Source of the DNA: Marinovum sp.
Lineage (GTDB): Bacteria; Pseudomonadota; Alphaproteobacteria; Rhodobacterales; Rhodobacteraceae
DNA length: 6,796 nucleotides
NCBI GenBank assembly: GCA_002684375.1
Contig: NYVC01000098.1
Coordinates: 13,210-20,005, forward strand
Direction: 5' to 3'
The position numbers and the translations under genes were made by a program. How positions within the stretch are numbered: position 1 is the stretch's first letter; each line of letters opens with the position of its first letter. Below, piece by piece: positions 6,293 to 6,796 of this stretch. A model generated the notes under the pieces. It had not been told where the DNA came from. It was given only the letters and a program-made list of their open reading frames with translations, and did not search any database.

Positions 6293-6368
6293 ATACTCAT
6301 TGACAGGAAGTTCGGGCAAGTCCAAAAAATACCTTTTGGCCGTAAGCGCATGCGTGCCCAATGAGTAT
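6293..6368. repeat. Perfect 10-bp inverted repeat ATACTCATTG / CAATGAGTAT with 56-bp spacer
   Basis: Arms are at 6293-6302 and 6359-6368. One arm lies inside the loop of the terminator-like stem and the other downstream of it on the minus strand. GGGCA/TGCCC (6314-6318 and 6355-6359) adds a 5-bp extension just inside, sharing one base with the outer arm. CCAAAA/TTTTGG (6322-6327 and 6334-6339) can form a small inner hairpin. It may be part of a leader RNA fold or a pair of protein sites. Confidence 0.75.
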
Positions 6369-6388
6369 TCTTTTGTTACGGCAAAAGG
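6324..6388 (-). terminator. Terminator/attenuator-like stem-loop upstream of the EamA gene
   Basis: In the minus-strand RNA, CCUUUUGCCGUAA (6388 to 6376) pairs with UUACGGCCAAAAGG (6345 to 6332): 13 base pairs with a single bulged C, and a 30-base loop. It is followed at once by UAUUUUUU (6331 to 6324). It lies about 100 bases beyond the SDR stop and about 70 bases before the EamA start, downstream of a TATAAT box. It could end SDR transcripts or act as an attenuator in the transporter's own leader. The loop is longer than in typical terminators and the helix is not especially GC-rich at its base, so its efficiency is uncertain. Confidence 0.5.
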
Positions 6389-6409
6389 GGTCTGGAGTAA
6401 GCGCCACCT

Positions 6410-6415
6410 ATTATA
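6410..6415 (-). promoter_or_regulatory. Perfect -10 box (TATAAT) for a leader upstream of the EamA gene
   Basis: The minus strand reads GTAATATAATAGG; TATAAT is an exact -10 consensus. No recognisable -35 lies 16-19 bases upstream, so use would need an activator or another sigma factor. A start near 6403 would place the 13-bp stem about 15 bases into the transcript and give a leader of about 147 bases before ATG 6256. It could be chance in an AT-rich spot. Confidence 0.35.
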
Positions 6416-6484
6416 TTACGCTACGTCATCCGGCCTTTTGGTATGCAATTCTTAGCCAATGAACCGCTGGTTGTGCCTCGATTT

Positions 6485-6796
6485 TCACCGACCGCCTGCG
6501 ACATCCAGAATGCTGCGTGTGGTGCAGCTGGCCTCATTTGACAGCAACCAAAGGATCGCTTTGGCCACCTCTTGCGCGGCACCTGCGCGGCCCATCGGTG
6601 TCGTATGGGCGAATTGGGCAATGCGGTCAGGCACGCCACCCTTGGCATGAATGCCAGTCTCAATCAAACCGGGTCGGACGGCATTGACCCGAATGCCTTC
6701 GGGGGCCAGTTCGTCTGCCAAGCCGAGGGTAAAAGTCTCAATCGCAGCTTTACTGGCTGCATAGTCTATATATTCATGCGCCATGCCCTTGCGGGC
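6485..6796 (-). CDS. Short-chain dehydrogenase/reductase (SDR), 3' part only
   Basis: The last 103 codons are visible; the gene runs off the right edge, so the Rossmann nucleotide-binding half (TGxxxGxG) is not seen. The catalytic YxxxK is present as YAASK (codons at 6749-6763), followed by the typical helix AAIETFTLGLADELAPEGIR and the VNAVRPGLIET motif for cofactor and substrate contact. The end, SILDVAGGR followed by stop, is the classical SDR C-terminus. These are cytosolic NAD(P)-dependent oxidoreductases; the substrate is unknown. Oddity: the usual (Y/F)TTGS before ILDVAGG reads CTTRS, with Cys (6524-6526) and Arg (6515-6517) where aromatic and Gly residues are expected; each is one base away from the expected codon. 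It reads toward the EamA gene, with the structured region between them. Confidence 0.9.
   Translation of the reverse strand, partial: ARKGMAHEYIDYAASKAAIETFTLGLADELAPEGIRVNAVRPGLIETGIHAKGGVPDRIAQFAHTTPMGRAGAAQEVAKAILWLLSNEASCTTRSILDVAGGR

Noticed and set aside
6257..6361. 35-residue N-terminal extension of the EamA protein from TTG 6361
   Set aside because: Gives an atypically long N-terminus before the first helix and overlaps the base-paired leader; ATG 6256 gives a normal length.
6293..6368. The 10-bp inverted repeat as the ends of a miniature transposable element
   Set aside because: No flanking target-site duplication is visible and the inside holds nested complementarities that fit an RNA fold better.

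Overview
The window looks like chromosomal DNA of an alphaproteobacterium, most likely Rhodobacterales (Roseobacter group). I infer this from the protein types: a cysteine-free, alphaproteobacterial-type GatB, a small J-domain protein divergent from bolA, an ECF sigma factor with a PxDTMRTW-type region 4 beside an RskA-like anti-sigma factor, and moderately GC-rich coding DNA. No RNA gene, CRISPR array, insertion sequence or prophage gene is visible, and most of the window is ordinary core or near-core sequence.

Left part (1-1020): a two-gene plus-strand operon encodes a diverged ECF sigma factor and, overlapping it by an ATGA, a membrane anti-sigma factor. The anti-sigma protein stops directly after its transmembrane helix and so lacks the usual periplasmic domain. 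A perfect 17-bp tandem duplication spans its stop codon.

Middle part (1018-3556): a minus-strand series reads J-domain protein, then two tandem paralogous glutathione S-transferases (about 58% identical by hand count over 238 ungapped positions). Divergent from the J-domain gene is bolA, an iron-sulfur/redox-linked regulator. The two share a short intergenic region holding a plausible promoter and a small inverted repeat.

Right part (3604-6796): three minus-strand genes. gatB (tRNA-dependent amidotransferase subunit B) has a recognisable sigma70-type promoter that favours the start at 5115. A ten-helix EamA/DMT transporter is more AT-rich than its neighbours. At the right edge is the 3' part of a short-chain dehydrogenase/reductase.

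The most unusual stretch is the roughly 230-bp gap between the SDR gene and the EamA gene. On the minus strand it has a perfect TATAAT, then a 13-bp stem with one bulge followed by a U-tract (terminator- or attenuator-like). A second perfect 10-bp inverted repeat places one arm in the loop of that stem and the other arm downstream, so it could form a pseudoknot or a competing fold. This looks like a structured leader RNA for the transporter, and it is the best candidate here for an undescribed regulatory element. It is an inference from base-pairing alone.
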